From positions 3,747,001-3,807,000 of the forward strand of contig NC_092670.1 of assembly GCF_964355755.1 (NCBI RefSeq): a stretch of DNA of 60,000 bases, read 5' to 3'. A program made the translations under genes and the position numbers. Of this stretch, positions 47,092-59,454 are shown piece after piece. The notes beneath the pieces were generated by a model that did no database searches, was not told the origin of the DNA, and saw only the letters and a program-made list of their open reading frames with translations. How positions within the stretch are numbered: position 1 is the first letter of the stretch; every line of letters starts with the position of its first letter. Source of the DNA: Antedon mediterranea (Eukaryota; Echinodermata; Crinoidea; Comatulida; Antedonidae).

Positions 47092-47832
47092 CATTATAAA
47101 CAATGATGTTAATAATAGTTGATGTACTCTATCTGGTATGTCAGTGTCAGCGATATTACAAACTGATATGATGTGGTGATTTAAGCAGTCGTGGTGGAAT
47201 TTATCTAGAAAGTTAACTTTCAATTGCAAATCAGCTGGCAATTTCACACATTGATTCAATACATATTTTAAGAACCGTTATAATAGTCATAGGGATGACA
47301 CAGATGATAATTAGCAGATTGTTACATCATGCAAGATATCCGTCATAAGCCTGACAAAATAAATCTATATACTGGCACTACTTTAACACACTCATATGTA
47401 CTGTATTTGTAACTTGCATTCCGCGATTGTCTACCGACATCAATAAATAAGCATGATGACATACCCGCTTTCCATACCAGCGTACAGTAGGCTAGAATGT
47501 GCCAACACAAGGACACTGCATAGGGTATTATAAATGTAGTAATATCTAGCAGAAGATACTATTAAAGACAAACCAACATTCAAGATAGGTACTTCTAAAA
47601 AATCATTTAAATATTGTCCACAGCTAAAAATTAGGTGATTAGGAATCAGGGATAACAGATTACAGTATCCCAAGTATTTACTGATCTCAGATAAGCTTAT
47701 GGGATTACCAACACTAATCCCAGAGCGTGTGTTCAGAAAATATATTATAATTTGTAAGATAAATAAATTATACTGAATAATTTCATATAGAAATGCAAGA
47801 ATAACCTGTTTTAGAATGATGATTAAGACATT

Positions 47833-50800
47833 TTAGAAATCGTTGTCGCTGTCTTCATCTTTACGTGCTCGTCTGCCGCCTCTGGGAGCAGTTTCAACCT
47901 CCAGTTCATCGCTGTCATCATCATCATCATCCAGAAGATCGTCATCATCAACATCTATACTGTCATCTGTTACAGATTCAGAACCACTCTCATCATCCTG
48001 TTGATAGTGGAAACAAATTAAAACATTATTGTAAAAGAAAATAGATAGGTAGTATAAAACAATAATTGTCCAGTGTATCTTGATTCTGGTCAAAACGGAA
48101 AAATAATTGAATAGCTACTCTGCCCCGAGGCACAAATGACAATTGTGTTTCACACAAAGTATAAATATACTTTAAAATGGAAGAAGCATCTTGTAATACT
48201 AAGAGAATCTTAGCCGGACCTAAATGACCTTTAACCTTTGAACCTTGTATGGCCTAAACATTCTCTTAACCCACCATTCCTTTACTTGTCATTTACATAC
48301 TTTAAACTACAACTTACATCTTCACTCAGTTCTCCTCCCATGGTACCAAATACCTTGCCATTTCGGGCTGGTTCTGTTAAAAAAAAAGAAAATTATTTCA
48401 TATTGAATATTTGCAGAATTGTACAGAAAACAAAAGGGGTTGCAAATTGCCTTTGGCAATGTTAAGCCCAACTCATACTGCGAGGCCCAACGAGTCGTCT
48501 CGTCGTGAGAAAATTATGTTCTCTTGACGACCAAAAAACTATGCCTCGTCGATGTTTTGTTGGGCCTCACCGTACAACGCAGTCCGAGTTGCCGATACAT
48601 GATAAGCAAATACATGAACGTGAGCAAATACAAATAGGTTTCTAAGCTTACCTTGTCTCTTCATGTTCCTTGGTGGTGGTTGTTGATCATCATCATCTGT
48701 AACTGAGCTCCCCTCGTCATCCTCGTCATCCTCATCATCATCATCCACATCTAATCCTGGTATGCCTTCTTCATCAAAGATCTCTCCTCCTGTGATACCA
48801 TTCACATTTTCATCCTTTATGCGTTCTTGCATCTGAGATAAGACATTGGCAGCATCCTGAAAGTCATCATAACACTTGAATAAGACTAGTATAACACTAT
48901 ACAACACTAGAATAACACTACATAATACTACACAACACTAGAATAACACTAACACTACACTAGTTAATAATCTTGTAATTGTATTACTACTAGAAAGTTT
49001 GAACTATTATGGCAAAATAATATGATCCCATTCATATCATAGTTTTCTTGTCGACAACTGCTTAGGTGGTCAATGCTTAAAGTAATTATTACTTATTTTG
49101 ATCTCCTTTCACATATTGGCTTTTTGTATCTTTTTATTTTCTTTCTAAAGTATAAATATCTGTTCTTTTTTGTTTAATGTGTGGAATGAAGACGAAAATC
49201 ACCCCAGACAGTGTGGATAATCCATTGCTTGTGATTGGTCAGATTAATTGTAAGTCCTTGTGTGAACCAAGCTTTGTGTGAAATATGGAGAGATAAGGAG
49301 AGAGATGTTTTTAAAATGTCCATTTCTAACTATATACCTCAAACTCATCTTGATCGGCACGTTGCTGTTCCTCCAAGCAGTGTTCCATGTACGCCATATT
49401 GCGGAATTTTTCAATAAATACCTGTTAACAAAATTTAGAAATATTTCATCATCGTAATCATTCTCACAATCTTAATCATAACCTTATTATCATCATACAA
49501 TATTTATAATGCATCATTTCAATCTGTGATTTAGAAGCCTTTATGACACAGTGTCCTGAGAACTGTGCATTATAGTACAATAAAGGATACAATAGTAATT
49601 AAGTAACTAAAATAATAACAAATCTTACTTCATAATTTTTCTCCAGATCCAATTCTAATCGTTCAAATTCATCCATATAAGCTGGCCTAGCGTTTTGACA
49701 AAACAATCAAATATTAGTCTAAGATGCATGCCAGTGTCTATCTCAATGAACATGTTTAATATTCTATTAGTCTAAGATGCATGTCAGTGTCTATCTCAAT
49801 GAACATGTTTAATATTCTATTAGTCTAAGATGCATGCCAGTGTCTATCTCAATGAACATGTTTAATATTCTATTAGTCTAAGATGCATGCCAGTGTCTAT
49901 CTCAATGAACATGTTTAATATTCTATTAGTCTAAGATGCATGCCAGTGTCTATCTCAATGAACATGTTTAATATTCTATTAGTCTAAGATGCATGCCAGT
50001 GTCTATCTCAATGAACATGTTTAATATTCTATTAGTCTAAGATGCATGCCAGTGTCTATCTCAATGAACATGTTTAATATTCTATTACAGTAGTCTAAGA
50101 TGCATGCCAGTGTGTCTATCTCAATGAACATGTTTAATATTCTATTACAGTAGTCTAAGATGCATGCCAGTGTCTATCTCAATGAACATGTTTAATATTC
50201 TATTAGTCTAAGATGCATGCCAGTGTGTCTATCTCAATGAACATGTTTAATATTCTATTACAGTAGTCTAAGATGCATGCCAGTGTCTATCTCAATGAAC
50301 ATGTTTAATATTCTATTAGTCTAAGATGCATGCCAGTGTCTATCTCAATGAACATGTTTAATATTCTATTAGTCTAAGATGCATGCCAGTGTCTATCTCA
50401 ATGAACATGTTTAATATTCTAAAGCTCTGTCTACCCTATCAAACTAGTTTGACAAAAAAGTGTGATGTGTCCAAATATGGTAGTGATATGCCCAAATGGT
50501 AGTGATATGCTCAAATGGTAGTGATATGACATCATCATGGGCACATCACAATTTTTTGTCACATAAAGTTTTATTGTGTAGACAGAGATTAAAAGAAAGC
50601 TTCTAATGCATTCTCTGTCGTTTTGGCTTTCAGAGTCGGTCACAAGTAAATGTAAAGAAAAAAGGAACTACAGAATTTATTCGTTTGCATAGTATTGACA
50701 AAATATAATCACCTGACTTGTTGTAATGTTCGTAAACGTTTATTATTTCGTTCTAGTTCACTCTTCTTTTTATCAATTTTTACTTCTAAATTCGCTTCAT

Positions 50801-53800
50801 CCGCAGCTACATTTTCAAGTTGTTTTTGAGTCTTTTTAATTTGTTGCTGAAACAAATAATATTTAAGCAGATTATTATTAAGATTGTCAATTGAGAATAA
50901 TAAATGAGAAAGAAGCATGTCAACCAAATTGGGAATATTTAGAAATGTTGGTGATTCTTGTAAGACTGTATGGCGATGGATTAAAAGCAATATAGATTAC
51001 CTCCACAGCTTTGATTGATCCTTTTAATCCCTTCTCAATCTCATTGATCTCAAGAGGTCTGTTAATGGCTGTGGTACGCATTTCCTGCAAATGAATTAAA
51101 GAAATGAAACCAATTAATATAAATAAAATAAAATCAATACAATTATTTATTAATAATAACTTTCTAAAATCATTTTTTTGTCTGTAAATGTTGCATTTTA
51201 AAGTTTATTAACATTTCAAATTTCAACTTACCCTTAATTCAACCTCTTGACCTAAAAGGTCATACAATGCTGCCCCCTTTGAGGTCACTTCTGATGCAAG
51301 CTGCCTTGACATCTTTAGGTCAGATATCTAGATTTAAACATTTTAAAAATAATTAACTGAACATGAAATGTACCGGATAGACACAAGATGAAAGAGGTAT
51401 GGAGTAATGGTAAGGGTGTTGACTAGGATTTGAAACGTGTGTTTTCGAATCTTTCTATGCAAGATACTTTACTCGCATTACCTAATGTTGATCCTGTGTA
51501 CATACATAACACAAGTGAAATTAGCACACTATTCAAAAAGTCCCTGATAATGGATATAACTTTTAAAATACCTTTGAAGAGATATCATATGTGAGCATTC
51601 CAGGCATGTCATCCTCAACATCCTCTGATTCCTCTTTCTTGTTGATCTTCATGGCATTGTACAAGACAGAGGTCACTTTCAAGAGCTCTTTGACAGCGTA
51701 TCCATCAGCCTGGTACACTTTCTTTGTATTTAACTTGATATGTGCTTTGGTTGCCTAAATGTCAAAAGATAAACATTATTTATACAGTGTATTATAAATG
51801 GTAATCTGCTATCAATACTTTGCTGAATTCAATTGGATGTTTAATGTGAGGTGACTCTTTCATCCTGATATATTATTATTATTATTATTTATTGCCAAAA
51901 ACCAGTTACAAACAAACAAAACACAGAAACTAAGGGAGTAGGCAGGAACCTAAAAGTGAACCTAATCACTATAACAAGAGTTCAGGTTCCGTACTCCCAA
52001 AGTAACAACAATGATATAAAATAAACTATATAAAAATATTTAAAAAACAAATAGACGAATCAACAGTGTCAATATAAAATAAACGGATAAAATACATAAT
52101 AGTCGATTCAACAAAGTCAATATAAAACATGTGATTTAAGTGAATTTAAAAATATTTGAAACTGTCTAAAATTAAAGAATTTTTAATCATTTCCGGTAAT
52201 TCTTCCCACAACCTAGGGAATATATTAATAGCGGAATGATGAAGACAATTGGTTCGAGCATAGTGATGAATGAACTTAAGTGTATCAAGGTGACGGCCAT
52301 TAACAACTAAAGATTGACGAACACTACTACAATCAACCGTTCCAATAAGTGATTTACAAACAAAGGATAACAGAAGATAATTTCTTCGATTAGATAGTGT
52401 AGGCCAATTTAGCTTAGTGAGACGTTCCTCGTATTCCATTTCACCTCTTGTTTGTTTAAGGACAAGCCTAGTAGCCCTTCGCTGGACTGCCTCGATACGT
52501 TCTGTAAGTTTTTTGGTTCGAGGCAACCACGCTGGGACACAATATTCAAGGATGGGGACAATGAGAGCTTTATAGAGTGAGAAAATAGCTGAAGGGGATG
52601 ATCCTCCTGCAATACTAGTAATAAAACCCAACATTCGATTTGAACGAGAAATAATTAAGTTTACATGGTCATCCCAAGTAAGTTCACTATTAATCGTGAC
52701 CCCCAGATGACAATGACTAGATACGGATTTAATAGGCAAGTCATTTATACGATAAACAGGTCTATACTCTTTCCTTGATCTTGTAATGTGGAGAACCTTG
52801 GTTTTATTTAAGTTAAGCTCCATTTCATTTAGATCACACCAAGAGGAAAGCCTGATCAGATCGCACTGAAGAACAACTTCATCGTCTACAGTAAATATAT
52901 TTCTATAAATTATCGTGTCATCGGCAAACAATGCACATGGAGAAATAATAGATGAGGGAAGGTCATTTATAAATAAGTTAAAAATAAGGGGTCCAAGTAC
53001 GCTGCCCTGTGGTATGCCAGAGGTAACTGGGGATGATGGGCTAATGGATCCTTGATACAAGACTCTTTGGGAACGTCCCAATAGAAATGACTTGATCCAT
53101 TTCCAGACATTGCCTCTGATATTAAAGTGGCTAGCCAGCTTATTTAAAATAATATGGTGAGGCAGTTTATCAAACGCTTTGGCATAGTCGAGAAAGATAA
53201 CATCAATTCTGGGGGCTTTAGTTTTATCTAGCGAAGATGCCCAGGAATGAGTTAGGTTGGTAAGTTGGGTAACACAGGAACGTGAGGGGAAAAAACCGTG
53301 CTGGACATCAGTAATTGGACAATTATAAGCAACGTGATCAGATATACTTGAAAACAGTATTTTTTCAAGCAGTTTCGAACAAATAGGGGTAAGGGATATT
53401 GGTCTGTAATTACAAAACAAAAACAAATTAAATAATGGTGGAGCAATAAATTCGGAAGCAGATTTCAATATGTATGGATGCACGGAATCAGGACCTGGAG
53501 ATTTATTAGATGAAAGTCCATTAATCACCTTCTCAACATTGTAGACGTTAAAGTTAAGTTGAGAAAGTTCAGGGATTGGGACATTACAAACCGGAGGTTC
53601 ACAGCTGGGAATTATGGGTGAGTTAAAAACAGAAACAAAAAAATCATTAAATGAACTAGCAATTACAGGGTGTGACGAAACATTCACACCATTAATATTA
53701 AAAGATAACGGTGCTGGTGATCTTCTACGTTCTCTAACAAAACGCCAGAAAGCTTTACGAGTAGAGTCACTTGTAAATAATTTGTTGACATATGAATAAT

Positions 53801-56800
53801 ACGACTTATTGCATAGACGCTTAACCTTATTACGAATAGACTTATAGTCATCCCATGCAGATACAGAACCAATACGTTTGGCTATTCTAAACAGTCTATG
53901 CTTTATATTGATAATTGCTTGATGTCATTGGTAACCCATGGGGAATGTTTCCGCTGCTTGCGTGATTTCAACGGAACTGAGTCACGGACAATAGCTGTAA
54001 AAATATCCAGAAATCCATCCCATGAGTTGTCAACTGAGTTTTCATCCATGAAGACATTCCATGGGGCAAGGTGGACAAGTTTTTTTAGATGGTCAATATC
54101 AGTTTTGTGGTAAGCAAGAAAATTACGTACCAACAATTTAGAATACGGTTTGGAAAGTAATACGTTAAAGGAAACTGCATGGTGATCACTGATCACTGGG
54201 TTATCAATGACATCAAGTGAAATTAAACGGTCTGGCCAGGCCTGTTTGAAAAAACAAGATCAATTATTGTACCAGATGATGGGACCAAATGATTAGGCCT
54301 AGTGATTTCCTCAACAAGCTGAGTACAATTTAAAGCATTCATAGTGTCAAGAAAAATGGTAGGTATCGTATGTTTAAGATTCCAATTTAAATTAAAATCC
54401 CCAACAATATAAATATCATCATACTTTGGTAAGTGAGGTAATAAAGGCAGAAGAAAATTGTTACTAAAGTCATTCCAGAAGGAGACTGGAGAGTTCGGTG
54501 GGCAGTAACAAACAGCGAAAAGCATCTTATAATTGTCAATCGAAATAGAAAAACATATAACTTCATGAGGACCAGAGTCCAGCAAATGACAATGAATTGG
54601 ATTCAGTTCGTTCTTTATTGCTGCAAATACACCGCCTCCTTTCTTGTTGGGTCTGTCCTTTCTGATCACCATATAATCTTGAGGAATATATATATAGATA
54701 CACATATCTCATATTATATCAAGCAATGGCAAATAGTTACTCTATATATAGTAGTAAATACTAACCATAAATTGAGCGACTGATTTCACAAATATAACTC
54801 TGTCTTGTTCAAGTTCGGTGTCTGTTGGAATTTCAGCATTTGGATCGTATCGTTTAACAAGCCAGGTTAAAACTTCTGCTACCAAAGGAAAGTTGGGCAT
54901 TCGAAAGTTTTCCATTGAGATAAGGCGAGGGTAGCCCAGCGCCCTCATCATCTCAGTGAAATCTGTAAAAATAAATGAGGGCTTAGATTATGTGTATTTA
55001 CTGTAACAGGACAGGATTCATGTTCCTTGCACAACTTGAAATTGCATTGCACCTCTTTCTTTTATTAAAGGTTTTTAGGCCAGCTCACACCAGACCTGAA
55101 AGCTTGCCGTTCAATTTAATTTTGTTCAAACATAACCAAAATCGTTTTATACTTTAAGACCTATATTTATAACATTTTAAATTTTAGTCTGTTAAGCTTA
55201 TTAATTAATAAATAATAAATGCTTGTTGGACGTCTTGCATCTATATATAAATTTACGTAAGGGCAAAATTCGGTAAATCGCGCCTTACTTCTAGAATTTT
55301 TACTCGATGGTATATAAAGTTGGTTCGTACTTTCGGTACTGATTTTAACCACCTGATGTAACCCTGTTTACTAATTAAATTAAGTTAGATAATTAGTTAT
55401 TGACGATTAAAACGAATTTAGGTTCAACGATTTGCCCCAAATAGGGGTGTTTTCCGATCGTGGTATACACTGTCTAATGGATGTCCATCTTGAAAAATAC
55501 CCGCCACAAAAATGCGAGGAGGCTTCGCATTTTCCTATCTCCTCCTACGATAATTGTTTTTAATAGCTGAAAACCGGTTGAACAGTTCGAGTACAGCATC
55601 ATAATGTTGAAGACAGGCCGATTTTCTTTAAAAAATACTATTTTGATACATTTAATATACGTTTTTACAAATGTATTGATTTGTGATGAATGGAACATTC
55701 CAAATTATTTGGTTTAACCATACAGGTATAGATTTAGATTTATGGGCCCCCTTGGAGAATAAACATAAATAGTATTGCAATGCTGTACAATACTGTTAAG
55801 GTATTAACCACTTTTGATCGCAATTTGAATCGCAAATTTCTTACTGTGAGTGTTGGTACTGTTAGATGTAATATAAAAATATATACAAATAAACTTTATT
55901 ACTGTGAGTGTGGGTAGGCCCTACTGTTAGATTATAAACATATAATATACAAATAAACATTCCAAATTATTTGGTTTAACCATAGAGGCATAGATTTACA
56001 TTTATGGGCCCCCTTGGAGAATAAACATAAATAGTATTGCAATGCTGTACAATACTGTTAAAAGGTATTAACCACTTTTGATCGCAATTTGAATCGCAAA
56101 TTTCTTACTGTGAGTGTTGGTACTGTTAGATGTAATATAAAAATATATACAAATAAACTTTATTACTGTGAGTGTGGGTAGGCCCTACTGTTAGATTATA
56201 AACATATAATATACAAATAAATAAACGTTATTACTGACAGTTGCTTCTCAACGTTTGTATTAATTAATAATTAAAAAATATATAAACGTCGTAGTGGTGT
56301 ATCGTTACATGTACTTTACTATTTCAATCGACTATGACAGTGAGAGTTTTAACAAAGTACCGTATTAAATCGTAAATGTTTTACTGTATTTAGTGGTATA
56401 TTATTTATAGGCCTATAAAACATTAAAAACAATATTTCGTTACTGAGTGGATAAGAATATATTTTAAAATGTTTCCTCTTTGTACCTATCTTCTTCCCCC
56501 ATCCCTCAACCCTTAATGTTACATACAAAACACAAATTGGGTTTGTTTAAATGAGTCCAAATAAAAAAATTTGACTCATTTTGTTTCTCTCTCGGAAGTA
56601 ATTCTCAGGGTGCTAATTTTGGTTGACTACATAAATCATTGTGTATATTTATTCGTTTCTGTAAACGACAATGTATTATAGTCCTGCGGTACGTACATTT
56701 GAAATCTCCATTTTTTTCTCGCTGGAAATACTGTGTATTCGAGAACCATCTGTGGGCACGACCTAGATGGTACGCGAGCGAAGCGAGCGTGCCATCTAGT

Positions 56801-57421
56801 TATTTATAAATTTACGATATTATTAGTATAGTAGCATAGCCTAGGCCTAGGGTAGATGTACCAATTTGCGGTTAGTGAAAGGTCAAATCATTATTACGTT
56901 AAATATGTTATAGTTGTACATGAATACAACAGTTGTCAATTATTAATAATGTATATCCTATATTAAAATAAATACATAAAAAAATAAACAATGGCCAATT
57001 AATTAATAATAATTTATAAATTTTATCATTAGTATATATAGGCCTACCCTATTGTAGTAGTAAGGTTATCGAATCGTGCTTTTTGGTTATAATAATCAAA
57101 TACTGGATACTACTCTACTGTACTAGCCTAGCAGCAGCTAGAGCCTGACTGGGCGGACTAGCTAGCTAGCCGGCCTACTAGGCTTATTCTAGCTAGGCCT
57201 CAGTCTAGGCCTAGCCCTAGTAGCAAGTAGAGGGTGTAGTCTATTACTAGGGCCTAGGCCTAGCCTAGTAGTAGTAGGAGGGCCTAGCTACCTTAGGAGG
57301 CCCGTAGAGGCCTAGCTCGGACGGAGAGGTCTGACTAAGAAAATGAAAAATAAAGGCTAGCCTAAACTAATACATTGTTTTACATAAACAAAAATTTACT
57401 TCTCAAATCTCTGTACGACAT
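47833..57421 (-). CDS. CLUAP1: Clusterin-associated protein 1 / intraflagellar transport protein 38
   Basis: Exons in gene order: 57400-57421, 54766-54962, 51572-51754, 51232-51327, 51001-51084, 50713-50846, 49629-49686, 49338-49421, 48652-48856, 48318-48373, 47833-47997. Their total is 1284 bp, 427 aa (human 413). All junctions are GT-AG and the phases fit. The start [20 protein letters not shown] is the family signature. The CH-like N-terminal region runs to about residue 135, followed by a coiled coil (about 190-300, [24 protein letters not shown]) and an acidic C-terminus with Asp runs ending DSDNDF. CLUAP1 is an IFT-B subunit needed for anterograde transport and cilium assembly. It is complete. 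Intron 2 holds a LINE remnant and intron 6 a minisatellite. Confidence 0.95.
48469..48591. mobile_element. MITE-like inverted-repeat element in CLUAP1 intron 9
   Basis: CAACTCATACTGCG and GAGGCCCAACGAG at the left face their inverses (TGTTGGGCCTC, CGCAGTCCGAGTTG) at the right. It is about 123 bp long and non-coding. Confidence 0.55.
49717..50420. repeat. 53-bp minisatellite, about 13 units, in CLUAP1 intron 6
   Basis: The unit contains GTCTAAGATGCATGCCAGTG and TCTCAATGAACATGTTTAAT. Most units are 53 bp; a few carry an extra CAG before AGTCTAAG or an extra GT in the GTGTGTCT stretch. It lies between coding exons 6 and 7. Confidence 0.95.
50425..50587. mobile_element. MITE at the edge of the 53-bp minisatellite
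   Basis: CTCTGTCTACCCTATCAAAC at the left end matches the inverse of the right end (GTTTTATTGTGTAGACAGAG). An inner TTTGACAAAAAAGTGTGATG also faces its inverse. The middle holds three short ATGGTAGTGATATG repeats. It is about 163 bp and non-coding. Confidence 0.75.
52146..53687 (-). pseudogene. Reverse-transcriptase remnant of the truncated LINE
   Basis: About 513 codons are open. Recognisable RT blocks: [48 protein letters not shown] and FADDTII, then a C-terminal region with [18 protein letters not shown] and [10 protein letters not shown]. Between PPLFNLFLF and CNYRPIS the usual stretch is absent, so an internal deletion is likely. There is no proper start. It is inactive as it stands. 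Confidence 0.8.
53903..54685 (-). pseudogene. APE-endonuclease remnant of the truncated LINE
   Basis: Two frames joined by a shift near 54210: the upstream one carries [20 protein letters not shown] and GDFNLN; the downstream one carries SDHHAVSF and PWVTNDIK. The beginning of the endonuclease is missing, which marks the 5' truncation common for LINE copies. Confidence 0.75.
55696..56221. repeat. 262-bp tandem duplication in CLUAP1 intron 1
   Basis: Both copies start CATTCCAAATTATTTGGTTT (55696 and 55958) and include GGGCCCCCTTGGAGAATAAA. They differ by only a few bases, so the event is recent. Confidence 0.9.
57115..57330. repeat. GGCCTAG/CTAGTAG-rich low-complexity tract
   Basis: Dense overlapping TAGGCCTAG, GCTAGC and AGTAG motifs, much more GC-rich than its surroundings, 70-300 bp downstream of CLUAP1 exon 1. 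Similar short motifs are scattered through the window. It may be a genome-typical simple repeat. Confidence 0.7.
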
Positions 57422-57956
57422 TTCGGTGAAAACTGAGGCTTTTATTAGCGGCCTAGGCCTAGTTAAAGATGTTATTATGTTTTCTTGTGTACAGTGCGGT
57501 AAGGAATTTGTTATTCTTCGCAACCATAAAGAGCGCCGCCAATCGCTCAAAATTATATATATGGCTCTGGGGTGCGTAAAAGTTTGCTGAACCATCAATT
57601 ATGCAAATTAAAACTGTACAAAATTATATTTTATTAATATGCCTAACAGTAATAAATATTTCCATACAATTATTATAGTCCTGATGATGTTTTATATATT
57701 ATCCAAGAACATAGACTTTCAGGAACAGTCAATCAATAGCCTATGAACCTCTGAAATCAGAAATGTCAAATCATTTTAAGTCTATTTAAAAAAAAAATTA
57801 AAATATAGTGACATGGAAAGAAAAATCGCACGCATCTCAACCTTCTATAAATAAGGTTAAATAAAATAAAGAAATTAAACAATTCTAATTATTTGCATTT
57901 TATTGAACAACATAAATGAATAAAGCATGCCCTTTGTGAATGTTTTTGACAACAAA

Positions 57957-59230
57957 TGTGCCATCCATTTTAAAGAATGTGCTATCCATTTGAAAGAATG
58001 TGCTACCCGATAATCCGTATAAAATAATGTACAGTACTATATCCATTTGATTGTGCTACCTAATGTGCTATCCATTTGAAAGAATGTGCTATCCATTTGA
58101 AAGAATGTGCTACCCGATAATCCGTATAAAATAATGTACAGTACTATATCCATTTGATTGTGCTACCTAATGTGCTATCCATTTGAAAGAATGTGCTATC
58201 CATTTGAAAGAATGTGCTACCCGATAATCCGTATAAAATAATGTACAGTACTATATCCATTTGATTGTGCTACCTAATGTGCTATCCATTTGAAAGAATG
58301 TGCTATCCATTTGAAATAATGACGTGCTATTTGAAAGAATGTGCTACCCGATAATCCGTATAGAATAATGTACAGTAGGCCTACTATATCCATTTGACTG
58401 TGCTACCTAATGTGCTATCCATTTGAAATAATGTGCTACCCGATAATCCTTATAGAATAATGTACAGTACTATATCCATTTGATTGTGCTACCCAATGTG
58501 CTATCCATTTGAAATAATGTGCTATCCATTTGAAATAATGTGCTATTTGAAAGAATGTGCTACCCGATAATCCGTATAGAATAATGTACAGTACAATTAC
58601 ATCCATTGGATTGTGCTACCTAATGTGCTATCCATTTGAAATAATGTGCTATCCATTTGAAATAATGTGCTAGATCCATTTGAAAGAATTTGCTATCCAT
58701 TTGAAATAATTTTCTATCCATTTGAAAGAATGTGCTACCCGATAATCCGTATAGAATAATGTACAGTAGGCCTACTATATCCATTTGACTGTGCTACCTA
58801 ATGTGCTATCCATTTGAAATAATGTGCTACCCGATAATCCTTATAGAATAATGTACAGTACTATATCTATTTGATTGTGCTACCCAATGTGCTATCCATT
58901 TGAAATAACGTGCTATCCATTTGAAAGAATGTGCTATCCATTTGAAATAGGCCTAATGTGCTATCCATTTGAAAGAATATGCTACCCGATAATCATAGAA
59001 TAATGTACAGTACTACAGTATATCCATTTGATTGTGCTACCTAATGTGCTATCCATTTGAAAGAATGTGCTATCCATTTGAAAGAATGTGCTATCCATTT
59101 GAAAGAATGTGCTACCCGATAATCCGTATAGAATGCACAGTACAGTTATATCATAGTTATATCCATTTGATTGAACTATCTATTGTGCTATCCGTTTGAA
59201 CTAATGTGCTGTCTGTTTGAAATAATTCAG
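57957..59230. repeat. Satellite array, 21-bp monomers in a 107-bp higher-order unit
   Basis: The monomer is GTGCTATCCATTTGAAAGAAT. Larger units of about 107 bp (starts at 58003, 58110 and 58217, among others) also include CTACCCGATAATCCGTATA and AATGTACAGTACTATATCC. Later units are more irregular. It sits between the 5' end of CLUAP1 and the candidate exon at 59410. Confidence 0.93.
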
Positions 59231-59289
59231 GTTTTTTTTTTAATATGTTTTGCTATCCATTTTAAACGTGCTAAACAAGTTACATATTT

Positions 59290-59375
59290 GTTGATATAAA
59301 TTTGCGGTACACCACGTAGGCCTATATTAGTTCTGAAAAGAACTGTTGAGTTGCTTGACGTTTCAATTTAGGCCT
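59290..59375 (-). repeat. Copy of an interspersed motif shared with the receptor-array spacers
   Basis: On the minus strand this reads GACGTCAAG-like sequence, then CTCAACAGTTCTTTTCAG and ACGTGGTGTACCGCAAA. It aligns with 8350-8410, 11279-11340, 15200-15255 and 21640-21712 in the receptor array, and in part with the fold-back arms (25195-25240, 26782-26815). Confidence 0.6.
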
Positions 59376-59409
59376 ACTCCAAAGTCAAAGTCTCCAAAGC
59401 TATTCCATC

Positions 59410-59454
59410 ATGTCGTATTCGGGGAATCGCCCACAAGTGTTTTCTCAGAGAAAG
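59410..59454 (+). CDS. Candidate first coding exon of an unidentified plus-strand gene
   Basis: The ATG at 59410 gives MSYSGNRPQVFSQRK (15 codons) and runs straight into a good donor (GTATGT at 59455). The rest of the gene would lie beyond the window. It would be divergently oriented to CLUAP1, about 2 kb from its start. I do not recognise the peptide, and a 45-bp exon is weak evidence. Confidence 0.35.

Larger units (their letters stand above)
45714..47832. other. Gap between the convergent WDR64-like and CLUAP1 genes
   Basis: It contains the 3' UTRs of both genes. AATAAA occurs at about 46276 and 46873-46878 on the plus strand. On the minus strand, the first AATAAA I find downstream of the CLUAP1 stop is at 46887-46892. 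A MITE sits at 46965-47091. No open frame or RNA gene is supported. Confidence 0.55.
51872..54685 (-). mobile_element. 5'-truncated, broken non-LTR retrotransposon in CLUAP1 intron 2
   Basis: It is read on the minus strand. Endonuclease fragments ([18 protein letters not shown], then ISDHHAVSF in another frame) lie at 53903-54685. They are followed by a reverse-transcriptase part at 52146-53687, and the element ends with GGCAATAAATAATAATAAT at about 51872-51892. It has frameshifts, a missing 5' half of the endonuclease region and an internal deletion in the RT. The family is Jockey-superfamily-like and distinct from the LINE at 31190. It has the same orientation as the host gene. Confidence 0.8.
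54963..57399 (-). other. Intron 1 of CLUAP1
   Basis: A phase-1 donor after ...RDLRA(A) and an acceptor before TTCACTGAGATG restore RNFTEMM. It contains a 262-bp tandem duplication, a GGCCTAG-rich tract at 57115-57330 close to exon 1, and otherwise AT-rich sequence. No other gene is seen. Confidence 0.8.
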
